Part shown: positions 35,814-48,800 of the stretch, in pieces
Position numbering within the stretch: position 1 is the first letter of the stretch
Layout of the letters: the number at the start of each line of letters is the position of its first letter
NCBI GenBank assembly: GCA_946699065.1
Contig: CAMPDV010000023.1
Span: 124,001-188,000, forward strand
Origin: Loxodes magnus
Lineage: Eukaryota; Ciliophora; Karyorelictea; Loxodida; Loxodidae
DNA length: 64,000 nucleotides
Direction: 5' to 3'
Position numbers and translations under genes: made by a program
Notes under the pieces: model-generated
What the model was told of the DNA's origin: nothing
What the model saw: only the letters and a program-made list of their open reading frames with translations
Databases searched by the model: none

Positions 35814-37541
35814 TTTATATAATAAACTAACTTTTTTCTAATTCATTTACGAGAAAAAGCAACTTACTGAACCTTTTATTATCTTCATCTGCGTTTTAAT
35901 TTATAAAGCTCCTCTGATAGTTACTAGATTGAAGTATTAAGATAAAAGAGATAATTTTCTTTCCTTTTAGTTGTAGTCATACAATGTAAATGCTTTATTA
36001 TTTTTCTCAAAATCTATTTAAAACCTAGAATTAACTTAGTTGAGAAAGAGCCTTACTTTCTCTTAGAATATAAAGTTTTTAAATGATCAGTTTTAGATTT
36101 TGAAAACAAGCTAACAAAGTTATTTTCTACCTTCAAATTATTATAAAAGGCAAGAAAGAATATAGAATTATGAGTAAGCTAGTTAAAAGTATTTAAAGCA
36201 GTTATTAGTAGTGATTAAAGAATGCTATTTATTTAAGATAAAAAGACTTGGCTAAAAGGAGAATATGTAAGAAGACTTAGGGATTTAAATTAATTTAAAC
36301 TAAACTAGTAATTAGTAATTAATACTTTCCATTCTGATATGCATTTACGCTTTCTCTTTTTGCTTAGTTACCTAGTAGTATCTTTTTCCAAGTTTTATTA
36401 TAAAATAATTATAGAAAAACTGAAAGTTATCTAATTGCTAATATAATATATCTTCAATTAAGAATATTAAAAAGTGATGTTGATGCTTATTATCAAAATG
36501 TAGAATCTAACTTCTAGAAGATAAGTAAGAACTTAGAATTATTAATCTCTTTATCTTATAAGCTTATTGGTATTAAGATGTATAACCATTATTGTCAGTC
36601 TTTCAATTTTGAGACATAAATGTATATAATAGTGAATATAAATGAGATGGTTGGTAATATATAGTATCCTTTTATTTAAATTAGGATTTATATAATTTCT
36701 AGATATTTAAAAGGTATACTAGATAATTGTTAGCTATTATCTAGATTTAAAGTATATACTTTTGAGAAAGTTTTGAAGATCTTAATGGCATATAGCTTTA
36801 TATCTGGTAATATCTTTTTGCCAATTTAACTGAAAAAATTATAAAAAAGCATATAGAAACTTCAATTAAAAGATGATACAATAAGAATCTTAATTTTGAC
36901 TCAGTTTCAATATTAGACAACTTAAAACAAAAATTAGGTAAAAGCTTTATTTAAAGTTGGATGTATTTATAGCATTAACTAAGGTGAAAGACATTATTAA
37001 ATTTAAGTTAATTTTTGATATGTTTAGTGATATTAAACTAAAACATAAGGCAATTAATTGATTTATTAACTATATGTGATATTAATAAACTAAATTGAAG
37101 CTATTTATCATTTTTACTCTTTATTAGCTTAAATGGTCAACTATTATGCTTATCTAATTATAGCAAAAATTTTAATAGAAGCTCTTCATTTAAAAATTAA
37201 TTGTAAATATTGGTTAGATCTTTATTAAAGTATTTCTGCATTATTTTAGCTGTATGATTGGATGCTAAATATATAGTAGTCCCATAAATTAGATAGAGAT
37301 TAATAAATAAAAAAAAGAAAATTGAGAGCAAAGTTAATATACTTAAGACATTATAATGACTTGCTATATAGCAAATCATTATTTAATATATTGATTAAGT
37401 AATCTATACTTCCAAGCTTGTAAACAACAACTTAATATCTTCAAAAGTCAGAATAGTATGATAACTATTAAAGTTAGGCTGACTGAGGATTAAGAGCTTT
37501 AATTAAAGTGTGTATTAATTTAATTAAAAGTTTATTTTAAA
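35814..37541. other. Intergenic between divergent OSCA-like and Prx5-like genes
   Basis: These 1.73 kb of AT-rich DNA presumably carry both promoters. Short hydrophobic open frames occur by chance; none is supported. Confidence 0.55.
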
Positions 37542-38366
37542 ATGATGAGAGTCATTTACAAACTAGTCCAATAAAGAAATTTTGCTGTGTTTGCAGGATA
37601 GAGATTTTCTTCTCAAAGATTTTTCTCTCAAAGCAACTAGGAAGGAAAAAATGAGGAGCAGAAAGAGTAATAGTAATAATAATAGTAAGAAGAATAAAAA
37701 ACGAAAGAAGAGAAAAAGGAAACAGATTATGAATTTGAAGAAATTTAATCTTTAGAGACTTATAGGTCAATTTTTGATCCTATTTTTGAAGAGGCATTTG
37801 GACTTGAATTTCCTCCTAAGGATTTAAAGAAAGCCTTTTCTCCAGAGTGGCCTTAAGTGCCTTTTCACATGGTTGAATACAATGGAGAAAAATATGAAAC
37901 TAAGTCTTACAATTTGCTTAGTGAATATTTCTAGAAAAAGAATGCTATTATTATTGGCTCTTTGGGAGCTTTCGTACCTGAAGACGTAAAAATAGTATTA
38001 CCTGATTGAAATAAAGGAGTTAAAGTCTTTAAAAAGAAATACAACTTTGATGATATTATTGTGCTGACTAACAATGATCCTTTTGTTCTATAGAGATTTG
38101 CTGAAAAATTGGATTATAAAGATAAGTTCAAATTTCTCTCCGACTGAGATGGAAGAATCTCTAAAGAGCTTTATTTATATAACGATATGAGATAAATATG
38201 AATGGGATACAGAAATAAACGCTTTACACTTGTTGTTAGAAATGGAGCTATCAAAATAGTTTATCTCTCTGGAATTCACTCAGTAAGATACATGTATTCT
38301 GTTACTCCTGACTTTTTATATAGGATGATAAACTCTCCAAGACACAGCATTAGGATTTTTAGATGA
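37542..38366 (+). CDS. Mitochondrial peroxiredoxin-5-like protein lacking the peroxidatic Cys
   Basis: A 274-aa protein starting at ATG 37542 (a second ATG follows at once). The leader MMRVIYKLVQQRNFAVFAG with later RFSSQRFF looks like a mitochondrial presequence. A low-complexity Glu/Gln stretch (Gln as TAA/TAG) precedes a redoxin domain aligned to peroxiredoxin 5: AIIIGSLGAFVPEDVKIVLP, KYNFDDIIVLTNNDPFVLQRFAEKL, KFKFLSDWDGRISKEL, MGYRNKRFTLVVRNG. In active Prx5 the first motif reads GAFTPxCS; here Thr is Val and the Cys is Asp, so peroxidase activity is not expected. A structural role or a subunit of a mitochondrial complex is possible. TGA encodes Trp in LPDWNKG, SDWDGR and RQIWMGY. The stop is TGA 38364-38366. 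Confidence 0.87.
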
Positions 38367-39240
38367 CAGAACTGTAAATTAATTTTAAATACTTTTAAAT
38401 AAATTAATCTAAGTTTCTTAAATAACTCTATCACACTAACTATTACAACAAGATAAAAGCTATTAAATTTATTTAAGCTACTATCTAGTTAACTTTTTGA
38501 CATAAGCGATTTATTTGCTTTTAAGATAGTTTCCATATGATAAAAGCTTACTCTATTATCTCATATTCAAATATATAATTTAGAATTTAAATTAAGATAC
38601 CTTATTAGCCTAATTACATGCTTAATTTACTACATAAGAGGTAAGAGCTACTAATATCTTTTAGAAGATATTGATACTTTAATATTAGATATATTAAACA
38701 AAATTAAGTTAATCTAATCTTTTACTTTTTATCTCAGAAAAGCAAGCAAAATTTATTCTAAAATAGTTGTTTAATTTAATGGTAAAAGAACTGCAGTCAT
38801 TATACTACAAAGATACTATACTAGCATCTTAAAGAATAAAAGTATCTTATACAATAGCTTAGTATATTAAATGTATTAGTATATATATATTTATAGCAAT
38901 CCTTATTATTTAGCTATTTAAAGTATCATGCTATTCAATACTTAGAAAGTATTCATTTCACTCTATTTGCATCATAATCTTAATTATTATGATAGTTGTG
39001 CCTACTAAATCCCTGTATTTTAGCATTCTACTCTAGTATATTACAATTTATCTTTCTTCTTTTGATTAATCTCTTTGTACAATAAATTAGTTTAAACTAA
39101 CTTAGAAAGCAAAAGACATTAATGTAATAATAGAAGCTTTATAGAAATTGACTAGATTGCTTTTATTTAAAATTAGATTTGCTTAGGAATTACTAATATA
39201 GCTTTAATAAAACTAGGAAATCAAATAAAAAGTATAAGGT
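38367..39240. other. Intergenic between convergent genes
   Basis: These 874 bp of low-GC DNA include a short (AT)n run near 38880-38892. No gene recognised. Confidence 0.55.
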
Positions 39241-39840
39241 TCAGGTTAATAAGTCAGCAAATAGATATGAAATCTTAAACTTTTCACTTTTCGCCCAAGT
39301 TTTAGCTTAGTTTTCTAATTCTTTCAGTTTAAGGACATTGAATAAATTAACTAGAAAGCCATAGCAATTATTATCAATAGCATGATATTCCAAATTTTGA
39401 TCCAAATGTTTTTAGACGTATTACTAAGAATTCCTTATGATATCCTCTAATGTAATGAAAAACCCTGATAGAGAGAATTCAAAATCCCTATACTTTTTAA
39501 GTTTCCTATAATCATTAACTTCTTATTATGTTACTTAACAAACAAGAATAGCTACTTTTTCTTCATCAAATGGACTAGGTCCTAGTTCTATTCTCAAAAT
39601 CTTATCTTAAAAATAAAACATGCAATATAAATGGCAATATCCAAAGGCTTTAGCTAAACTTGTATCACATTCTGATTGCATTAATACTACTCTATTAGCA
39701 TTTCCAGTAATAAGGTAAGGTAACTCAGGGTTTTGAAGTATAACTCATTTCTCAAAGGGAAATTTAACAGCTTTTTTTCCAATTGCCTTTCCAATGCCAA
39801 CACTTGCAGCAACTAAACCTCCAATAGCAATTGCTGCCAT
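39241..39840 (-). CDS. Uncharacterised 199-aa protein, possible Cys-peptidase-like fold
   Basis: ATG 39840 to TGA 39243-39241, intronless. The N-terminus is small-residue-rich and hydrophobic (MAAIAIGGLVAASVGIGKAI), perhaps a membrane-inserting segment, followed by basic KKAVKFPFEKW (Trp as TGA). The body has a globular composition. LEYHAIDNNCYGFLVNLFNVL near residues 150-170 recalls the Asn-Cys helix found in LRAT, PPPDE and related NlpC/P60-like proteins (a His before an N-C motif), but the resemblance is too short to assign a family. Charged Asp/Glu/Lys content is well above that of neighbouring noncoding DNA, so I regard it as a real gene of unknown function. Confidence 0.72.
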
Positions 39841-41364
39841 TAATAAAAGAAAAAAGAATTGAAATATATAGTTAAATTATTTATTATAGAACTCTTCTTT
39901 TATCAGCTTTATATTATAATTCTATCTCATCTAAACCTCTTTTTCTTATCTTTTAATATACTATTTTTGTAATTATGTCTTCTGAAACCTCATCACTTAT
40001 GAATAAAGAAACCAGGCTTTTCTATTATTTTATATTAAAAATATAGCACGAAAGGAAAATATGTAATAGGGATAATTTATTATGACCGAAATTAGTTTGG
40101 AATTAAAGGAGAAATAGAGTTTGAATAATATTGCTAAGTATCATATTAACTAATTAAGCAGACCATCTATTCTTTAGTCTATTAGCTTAGTTTAATTTAT
40201 CAAGAATCCATTTTTATAAGATAGAATACTTAATTGATATTAAACTCTATTCCTTTATACATTAAAATGTTAAGAAGTTATCATATATAATAGTGATGTA
40301 TATTAAGAAAAGCAATACCAAAGGATTTAGTACTTAATGTATATTTGCTTAGTTTATATTAAATATTTATCAAATTAACTAATCCTTTTCATTCTTATAA
40401 ATTATTTGAAGTAGATTCTTTAAATTCAAGTTATATTACTTACTTCATATAGTTCTAAAGAATATATCTAATTTAGCTATAAATATATTTTCTATCTAAA
40501 AATCATTACTATATGCAAATCTTTTACTAAGATAAATCAAGTTTTAAGTAGGAAGCTAAAAGCCTTGCAATTATATAATAAATTTACTTTTATGTAAACT
40601 GATATTTGCTTAATTTGCTTAATACTTTTCATTTTAGTTTAGTAGTATAAAGTTAATTTCTCCTTTTAAAGTAGAAGCATTTTTATATATCATAACATTA
40701 AAATTATTAACTAGATTCATTGCTTAGTTCTAATATACTTACTATATGTTTCATTCATATTTTATCATTTATAATAATGCTTAGCATTTAGATTTGAAAA
40801 TATATAGATTTTATAGTATCATATCTAGATAAGTATCTTCATTAAAAGATCTAAGAATTACACTTGAAGTATAATAGCAAATAAATTATACAGCAGGCTA
40901 GGAATTAATGAGCTACTAAACATTATACAATTTTGAATGATTGATTAGTTTCATTTTAAGTAAGCATTTACTTTTAAATATAATAGCTAGAATATAAAGT
41001 TAATGAGCTAGTATAAGTATAAATGATTGACTATACTCTATATTATTAAGCCTTTATTTAAAGATTTTCCCCTTTCTTGTAATATTATAATCCAATTAAG
41101 CTTTGGTAAGATCTAGATGGGCTAATAAATAGTAATTCTGAACTTATTAGAATGTAGCCATTATATAATGAAATAAATATTAATTAATTTCCGTAATAAA
41201 AGCTAGAGAGGGAACATATCTAACATAAGTTGAATTAGAATCTTTAAACAAAAAAGAAAAGCTATAGAAGCATGGGTATAAAGGATATGATTATACGTTC
41301 TAATTATTCTAAAGAAATCTATGAATTTATTATAAATTTAGTTAAGAAATTTAAATAATCAAAT
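39841..41364. other. Intergenic between divergent genes
   Basis: These 1.5 kb of low-GC DNA lie upstream of both the 199-aa gene and USP14. No supported gene; promoters are not recognisable by motif. Confidence 0.55.
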
Positions 41365-42757
41365 ATGAAAGTATTTGTCAAGTGGAATAAGCAAACCTAT
41401 GATGTAGAAATTGAAGAAGATTCGGTAATTGTTTTGAAATCACTTCTTTATAGCCTTACAATGGTTCCTACAACTAAACAGAAAATTCTTATGAAAGGAA
41501 AAGTTCTTTAAGATAATGATACTCTTTCTCAATATGGTATTAAGGATTAAGCATAACTAATTATGATGGGAACTGCAGAAGAAAATTAATTATAAGAAAC
41601 GGGCTAAAAAATTGTTTTCTAGGAAGATTTAACTCCTTAATAAAGGGCCGCATTACTTCAGTAGACTGGAATGCTGGTTTCAGGAGGTTTAGTTAACTTA
41701 GGTAATACATGTTACTTGAATTCTTGTTTGTAATGCTTTAAAGTAGTACCTGAACTTGTGGAAGCAACAAAAGCTTAATAAGTTACAAATGCCTATGATC
41801 CATCTTAATTACTCTGCAATAGTTTATCAAAATTGTTTGTACAGTTACAATCTTCAAGCCCAGAAATGCCTGTGACACCTTTCGCATTTATAAATACTTT
41901 TAGGGAAGTTTTTCCTCAATTCGCTGAAAGAGAGTAAGGAGGATACTTTAAATAATAAGATGCTGATGAATGCTGAGTAACTCTTTTAGGTGCCTTAAGC
42001 TTTATGAAAGCAATAAATTCTGAAGGATAAGAAGTATAAATCATTGACCAAATGTTCAACATTAATTTCGACACAACGTGGAAAAACACAGAAGATTAGG
42101 AAGAATTGGAAACTACAACACAAGAAAGATCATATAAAATAAGTTGTATAATTGATACTCCTGGATAGGCTATTAGTCATTTGCATGATGGAATTAAAGC
42201 ATCACTTGACGGATAAATTTCTAAATTTTCTCAAACTCTTAATCGCGATTGTGTCTATAACAAAGTTCAAAGAATTGCATCCCTTCCTAATTATCTGACT
42301 ATTAACTTTGTAAGATTTACTTGGAAGAAGGCTTCTGTTTCAGCAGGTACAAGTGAAACAAGAGCCAAAATATTAAGAGTAAGCTTTAATATAGTCTGTC
42401 AATTTTCCTATCAATTTCGATGTTTATGAGTTTTGTAGTGAAACTCTCAAATAGTAGCTTCATGCTGGACGTGAACTTGAAGTAAAGATAAAAGACAAAA
42501 CAGTAACTGAAGGCAACGGACCTTTACTAGATACAGGAGCTTATGAACTTATAGGTTTGGTTACCCATAAGGGAAGATCAGCTAACTCAGGGCATTATGT
42601 TGGATGGGTTAAAGTTAAAGATAAAAATTGGGTTTAATACGATGATGATATTGTAACTGATGTTAAGGAAGAAGAAATTCTTAATCTAAAAGGAGGAGGA
42701 GACTGGCACACTATTTATATTGCTTTATACAAAAAAGTATAGTTGAGATCACCCTGA
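41365..42757 (+). CDS. USP14: Ubiquitin carboxyl-terminal hydrolase 14 (Ubp6-like)
   Basis: A proteasome-associated deubiquitinase of 458 aa, near the ~490 aa of relatives. Residues 1-75 are a ubiquitin-like domain (MKVFVKWNKQTYDVEIEED, QKILMKGKVLQDNDTL) that docks on the proteasome. The USP domain follows: Cys box GGLVNLGNTCYLNSCLQCF (nucleophile ~C116), KQQDADECWVTLL, the insertion typical of USP14, and His box GRSANSGHYVGWVK (~H405) with WVQYDDDIV. The conserved QQDADE motif is followed by a TGA-encoded Trp. A 16-nt intron (42379-42394) joins RAKILR to SVNFPINFDVYEFC, matching the family at that place. The stop is TGA 42755-42757. It trims ubiquitin chains from proteasome substrates. Confidence 0.96.
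42379..42394 (+). other. 16-nt intron of USP14
   Basis: GTAAGCTTTAATATAG, the shortest well-supported intron in the window. Removing it restores the frame inside a conserved USP14 segment, so it is well supported without transcript data. Confidence 0.93.
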
Positions 42758-43140
42758 TAAAACATTTAAATATTAAACTGATTCCTAAATATAATCTATT
42801 TTCTTCCACCGTTCTTCACAAAAATAAAACTAATATCAATAATCAATCATTTGATAATAACCTAAATATATATAAAGCTTTATTTTATATACTTATCAAT
42901 ACTTTATAAGCTATTCTTTCATATAATTATATTTAAGCTAAGTTAAAGTTACTAGAATATTGAATTAATATCTACTAATTATTTCAAAACATATTACTAT
43001 GTAAATACAAAGTTAGCCAATTAATTGCCTCGATGAACTAGATCTTTATTATAACTAAAAGGGAGACATAAGTTTAATGCCGTTATATTTGCTAGTGCTT
43101 TAAATAATAAAATCATAACAAAGTATTACAAATAACTCTA
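42758..43140. other. Intergenic between convergent genes, with an unlocated stop
   Basis: These 383 bp include the unresolved 3' end of the minus-strand Gln/Asn-rich gene. No other feature seen. Confidence 0.5.
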
Positions 43141-44283
43141 CACATCAGGGTAGCTTTCAGCTAATAAATCATTCATATTATCTTCGTTTTTCCATCCTTC
43201 TACTGAATTAATATCCATCAGTTAATAATCTAACTAGCTTTTTTCAGACATATTTTGGACTAAGGAATCAACTACATCCTTTTTTTTACTTTACTAGCTT
43301 TTGCTTTAATTTCGGATTGTTTAAAATTTCTAAATCTTTTCATTCTAAAAAATATGAGATTCTGAGGAGTTTAATTAAGATTTAGTTGCCTTTTTGGATT
43401 AATTGATTTACCTAGTTTTGTGAAAATTACTTGTCACTTATCTGTTATTTAGCTACGATTATGAATTATCTGTTTATTTGATAGTTCTTTAGGATATGAG
43501 CTCAGAGAGACGTTAGTCTTATTAGATTTTGATTTGGTTTTTAGTATTTTAATTTTGATCTATTTTTTAAAAGAATTCTATTTTATTCCTTGTTCTCTTT
43601 TACCTATTTTCAGGATTTAAAAAATTTCCAAGAGTGTTAAAACTCGAAGTAGGAGATTAAACAATTGATTCAGCATAGTTTGAATCAAAGGAAGCATTCG
43701 TATTAGAAGGTTTTGGACATCTACGATGAATCAGATCTACAAATTAAAAGCGACTTTTAAATAGTTTTGTACTATTCTTTGTCATATTTTTCTGGTTTTA
43801 TCCATTAGTTATTAAATTAAAAATAGGAGTAGACTCCTTATTGCTAGTCTACTGAACACTTTTTAAAGCATTCGTGATTGGAGTTATTCTTTCTATTGAG
43901 TTTTGGGAAGATCTAATATAAGTTTTTTAATTAGTATTTTGATGTGAAATTAAATTCAAAGAGGCTTTATTTTTGTTGACTGTTTTTTTGATTTTTATCT
44001 CAAATTTATTCTTTTTTCCAGGAGTTTCTATACTCTCAGTCCATTCTTATACCTTCTTTTTATTATTTTTACCTTAACCTTTATTTTTATCTTTGATTAT
44101 TTGCTCTATACTTGCTTTTTAGCTGTTCTAATGAATATCAGAATAATTTTACATTTTATCAATTATTATTTTATCCAGGTTAAATATCTTACAAGCAGAA
44201 TCTATTCCCATTTTAGTTATGCTAGCTTTCACTGATTTCTATAACTTTTTCAAAAAAGGATGTAGTTTAGAAGTCATAAGCAT
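43141..44283 (-). CDS. Basic Gln/Asn-rich protein of unknown function, 3' end unresolved
   Basis: At least 381 residues from ATG 44283 (MLMTSKLHPFLKKLQKSVKA). The protein is rich in Lys, Gln, Asn, Ser and Thr, has almost no hydrophobic core and is probably disordered. FVDLIHRRCPKPSNTN and SPTSSFNTLGNFLNPENR may be short linear motifs. The clearly coding part ends around EGWKNEDNMNDLLAESYPDV. No TGA closes this frame nearby: TGA codons just downstream lie in the other frames, so a short intron or an overlooked splice must set the real stop. The end given is only that of convincing coding sequence. Trp codons are TGG only. High charge could suit a chromatin or cytoskeletal linker, but nothing supports a specific role. 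Confidence 0.68.
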
Positions 44284-45802
44284 TTGGCAGATTTTGTTTT
44301 TTAAGAATAGAGTGGATATTTAGAAGCAGTTCTAAGCAGCAGGAATACCATAGAGAATAGAAAATAAAGCTACAGATTCTATATCTAATTATTGAATTTA
44401 CATCAATCAGATTTTAATTATTTCAACTTACTTAATTTAAACTTCTATTGTTACACTCTATTATTATGCTTCCTTTATATAAGAGTCTTACTATATACCT
44501 TATACTACCATTAATATGATCATATTCTCTTAGGACTTATATCTTATTAAAAGCGCTTTAAAGCTAATAATTAGATTTTATGGATACTTTCTTTGTGCTT
44601 TCTTGCAATTTCGCTATAGAACATTTTTAGTTTAATTAGTTTTGTGATTTATTACCCAAAGTAATTGCATTCAATTTAGTAATCAAGACATTTAAATAAA
44701 CTGATTCTTATCTAAATTATTATTTCGCTAAGAACTATTAAGATTAGATCTAAATTGGCGAAAGGCTTTAAAGAATAAAAAAGCAAATTTAAGATATAAG
44801 GAACAATATTAAGCAAAGTATATATGAGTACTATTTAAAGCCAATTATCTTACTCATAATACGAAATGCATTTGTCTTACTAAACTCGAAAAGAATTCTA
44901 TATTTCAATAAGTAAGAAATATTATAACTAGCGGGGTAATAATCAAAATGCTTTTATAGCTTAACTTAACCAAAGCAAAAATGTAGTTGACACTAAGAAA
45001 ATTTCTTCAATGAACTTATAGATTAATAACTTATATAATTATTAAACTAATTAAAATATTTTTCATCGATTAAGTTATTTTAGTTTTAAGAAGTTCTAGT
45101 TATCAAAAATAAACTGTATGTATCTTTATTTTAAGCTTTTAAATAAGATTTATTCTCGTCTATACCATTGCTTTATTAAATTATTTAACAATATTAAGAA
45201 ATTTAGAAATTCAAAACCTAATATTTATAAGTCCCTTTCCATTTTATTATTTTCTGCTTTTAATCTATTTTTTTCTGATTATGTTCGCATTAACTTTGTA
45301 TATTTTGCTAATTATTTATGTAATTATACTGAAACAAACATATTCAATTTTAAATACCCAATGATATTTATAAATTTTCATTAAATTTGGACAGAAAACT
45401 AAAATTATCTAGTTTTAAGGTTCTAGATTTTAGATATCTAGTCTTTTTCATATTTGGATTTTCTAAAAAGGTTTAAATCTAATTAAACATTTCAGTTAGG
45501 TAATTTTTACTTAAGTTTGACTAATTAAATATTATACTGTTTAAAGCAAAAAAGATAAATTAAAAATGAGAACATTTTTTCCAATAATTCACATTCTGTT
45601 AATTTATAGAGATAAAGGAGAGAAAAAGTTTCTCCTATTTATTCCTTTACTAACTTTAAGAATCTTGTTTACAGTTGGTATGCTTTTGCAGTAGAAAATA
45701 TATAAAGTGCTTAAAGTATTTAAATAAATGAGCTATAATATATAGCTTGAATAATTTTAAGTAATTAGTGATGATAAATTAATTAATTTACTTCCTAAAA
45801 TA
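44284..45802. other. Intergenic, no supported gene
   Basis: These 1.5 kb of low-GC DNA lie between R2 (3' side) and the Gln/Asn-rich gene (5' side). A hydrophobic open frame at 45118-45384 is mostly Phe/Tyr/Asn/Ile codons from A/T runs and is not believed. Confidence 0.55.
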
Positions 45803-48800
45803 TCAAAATTCCTGAACAATCATTTCATTTTGTTCTTTACTAATCTAATTTTTATCTTTTTACTCTCCTAGTTTTTCAAAAAGTTATATTTTTTGATTTG
45901 AATTTTAGCTACTTTCATTTGTAAGTTAAACACTCATAAATTTAGTAACTTTTATTCCAGGATCGTTTCGTACTGATATAGTTTGCTATAATTTAAAGAG
46001 CTTACCTTTTTTAAATTGGCATCTTCATTTTTTTAGCATTAAATACTCTTAGCATTTAATTATTAATCTTCCTCATTTGTTGCTTTTACTCTATTTTGCG
46101 CTAAACTTTCCTAAGAAATTTTCTTTTAAATATCTTGATTCTAAAGAGTCATTTCTTACGTTATCTCTTCCGAAAATCCTTTTTACTTTATAATAGTTAA
46201 ATGCTTTTTCTATTACTTTATCACATTCTCAAGCATTAACGGATCTGCTAATGGCTTGAATGCAAATCTAAACCAAAGTGTATTGTCCTATTTCTTTCTA
46301 TATAAATACTATGGAAGCTTCTAAAACAATAAAATAACAGCAATAGAAAAAATGGCAGCATTTCCTGAGAAACAAACAATAAGTCAATAGTCCCAGTTAG
46401 TGAAAATTAAACTAATAACAGCTATTAATGCTGTCCAATTAATAGCTAACATAGCCATGATTCAAAGTCAAAACATCCTAATGTAATTAAAGGGGTTTAT
46501 TTTATAAGTTACTATTATAAAAATTGAAATTACTATAGTGTAAGCTATACCCTAAGCCTTTTCTGAGTAAATCGTTACTACCTTTTTTATAAATATAAGT
46601 ACTAATATTACAGCTGATTTTAAGAAAATAAAGGAATGATTTTCCTTCAAATTTGTGTTTACTTAAACTTCTTATAAAACAGGTCGAAATAAAATTACTA
46701 AAGGCATAAATATTCAGATACAAATGTTACCTCAAATAAAGTGAAACAAATGCTCATCCTTTCAGCAAAATATTCTGCAGTTCATGTCTAAAAAACTCTC
46801 TTTAATATCCAAATTTCCATCCTTATTCATATCAACTGCATGAGTACAAAGATAAGCATCGAATATAATAAAGACAATAGGTATGAAAAATATTTATTCT
46901 AAAATAGGAAGAATATAAAGAGATACTGTATCTAAACTCTTCCATAGTAAACACTTTTTAAATCTTATTTCTAACCTTAAAGTTGAAATCACAGCCATTA
47001 TTATCCATAGTATACTAACTAGACTTAAACTGTAAAATAACACATAAAAGGCATCTAATCCATAACCACTCTAATCATATACGTTAAGAATACTTATTTC
47101 TAGCAATTTTTGTAATAAATCTAAAATCTTCTCATAGTTTGGTCCTAAAGCTAAAATTTGAATTTATTAAGTTAAGAAGCAGATGAAATAAATGCCATCA
47201 TCTTAAGTCATAAGAGTCTTTTCTTTTATCTCTTTTATTTTTTATTATCTTCATCGTGTTTTTCCAATAAAAGCTATTATTAGGCCAAATAATATTACTC
47301 CCATAATTAATAATATTCCTAAGATTTTTCCTTACCAAAAGTCTTATATGTTTCTTTCTTTGAAAGGACATTCTGTTTTAGGAATATGATCTAATGGAAC
47401 GTTTAAAGTTCCATCTCCTCACATCATTTTCTTATTCATTACCCATACTATTGAACAAGTAGCACAAAACTTCCCTATTTTCTCTACATACCATATTCCA
47501 TCTCCATCATCATCTCTTAAGTTTTCTATATCGAATAATTTTAAAATTGGGTCGTTTGTGCTTTCTTCTATTGATAGTTTCCCAACACTTCCTTAGACTT
47601 AAATTAGACGAAGAATTTTATTCAGCGTTAATGAGTTTGTATAATCCAATCCATTTTAAACTGCGTAGTCTAAAGCTCCAGCTAATAATATAGCTGCATC
47701 ATAGGCATAACTCGTCATCCATATTGGTTCGAATCCAAATGTCTTTGTATATTCATAGTAAGCATATTATCCATAATCACCTACATAGTTAGCATAGTTA
47801 AAAGTATAAGCTCCGTCTAATACTTCTAATATTTTTCATCCATTTTCTTTTTGTCTAGCCTGCTCTACATACATTTTATCAATTCACATGAAAGCTATTA
47901 TTACTAAATCTCCTCTTCTTATATCTTAATCATACATAAAAGGAATTATAAAATCGAACATATCATCTGGATATACACATATAACAAAAATTCTAGATCC
48001 ACAGTTAAGTAAATCAAGCACTTAAGGAGATCATTTTTCCTCACCAACTGATTATAACTCAGGAGGAATTGCCCTTAGAGATTCAGAATTCATTATTTGA
48101 ATACTATACTATTCTGCTAAACTTAATACAGCTCCATTAAAAGAACTTCCCCAACTATCATTTGAATACAGAATTCCTATTTTCTCCCATTTATAGTTCC
48201 TTATGGATCTAAAAATTAGTTAAACCATATAAAGATTAGAAGGAATTACTCTTACGAAGTTAGGAAAATACTTCTTTTCTTTGAATACATCGACTGTGTT
48301 CGTTCCACTTATTATAGGTCTAGTCTCTCTATGACGAGCTAAGAAAACCATCCATTGATAGGATATACCACTACTTAATGGAGACAGCATTGCTACTCCA
48401 AAACTATTCTTCTTACTTTCATATTCCTAAGTTACCCAAGAAATATTTCAGTTAGCTGCTCCTACGTTATATCCGTTTGCTTTAATTACGTAATTTTATA
48501 AAATATCTTCCCTTCTATTTACCTCTATAAAAGCTAACTCGAATCCACTTATCACATTATCTCAGAAATCATTAGTGCTTCCATCGTAGTTGACAGTAGA
48601 AGATTAATAAGAAACTTCTATAGTAATAGTTTCATCGTCAGGAGGAATTATTGTTTTACCATAGAAAATGATTTAATCTTCCCAAACTACTTCATTCTCT
48701 TTTAAGTTGAAATATCCTACACTCTTAATTTCATTTTACTGGATATTATAAATACTGTACTTGATACTCTCCTTCTATCAATCTAGCTTACTTCAGATCT

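Noticed and set aside
37197..37770. Two short hydrophobic minus-strand frames
   Set aside because: One lies in intergenic DNA; the other is antisense to the targeting and Glu/Gln-rich part of the Prx5-like gene.
45118..45384. Open frame of 88 codons, plus strand
   Set aside because: Phe/Tyr/Asn/Ile-rich product of A/T runs; it ends only at TAA, which is Gln here, and has no homology signal.
46502..46723. 73-codon frame, identical to one at 59493-59714
   Set aside because: Both are wrong-frame shadows of the TM region of receptors R2 and R3; their identity merely reflects the inverted repeat.
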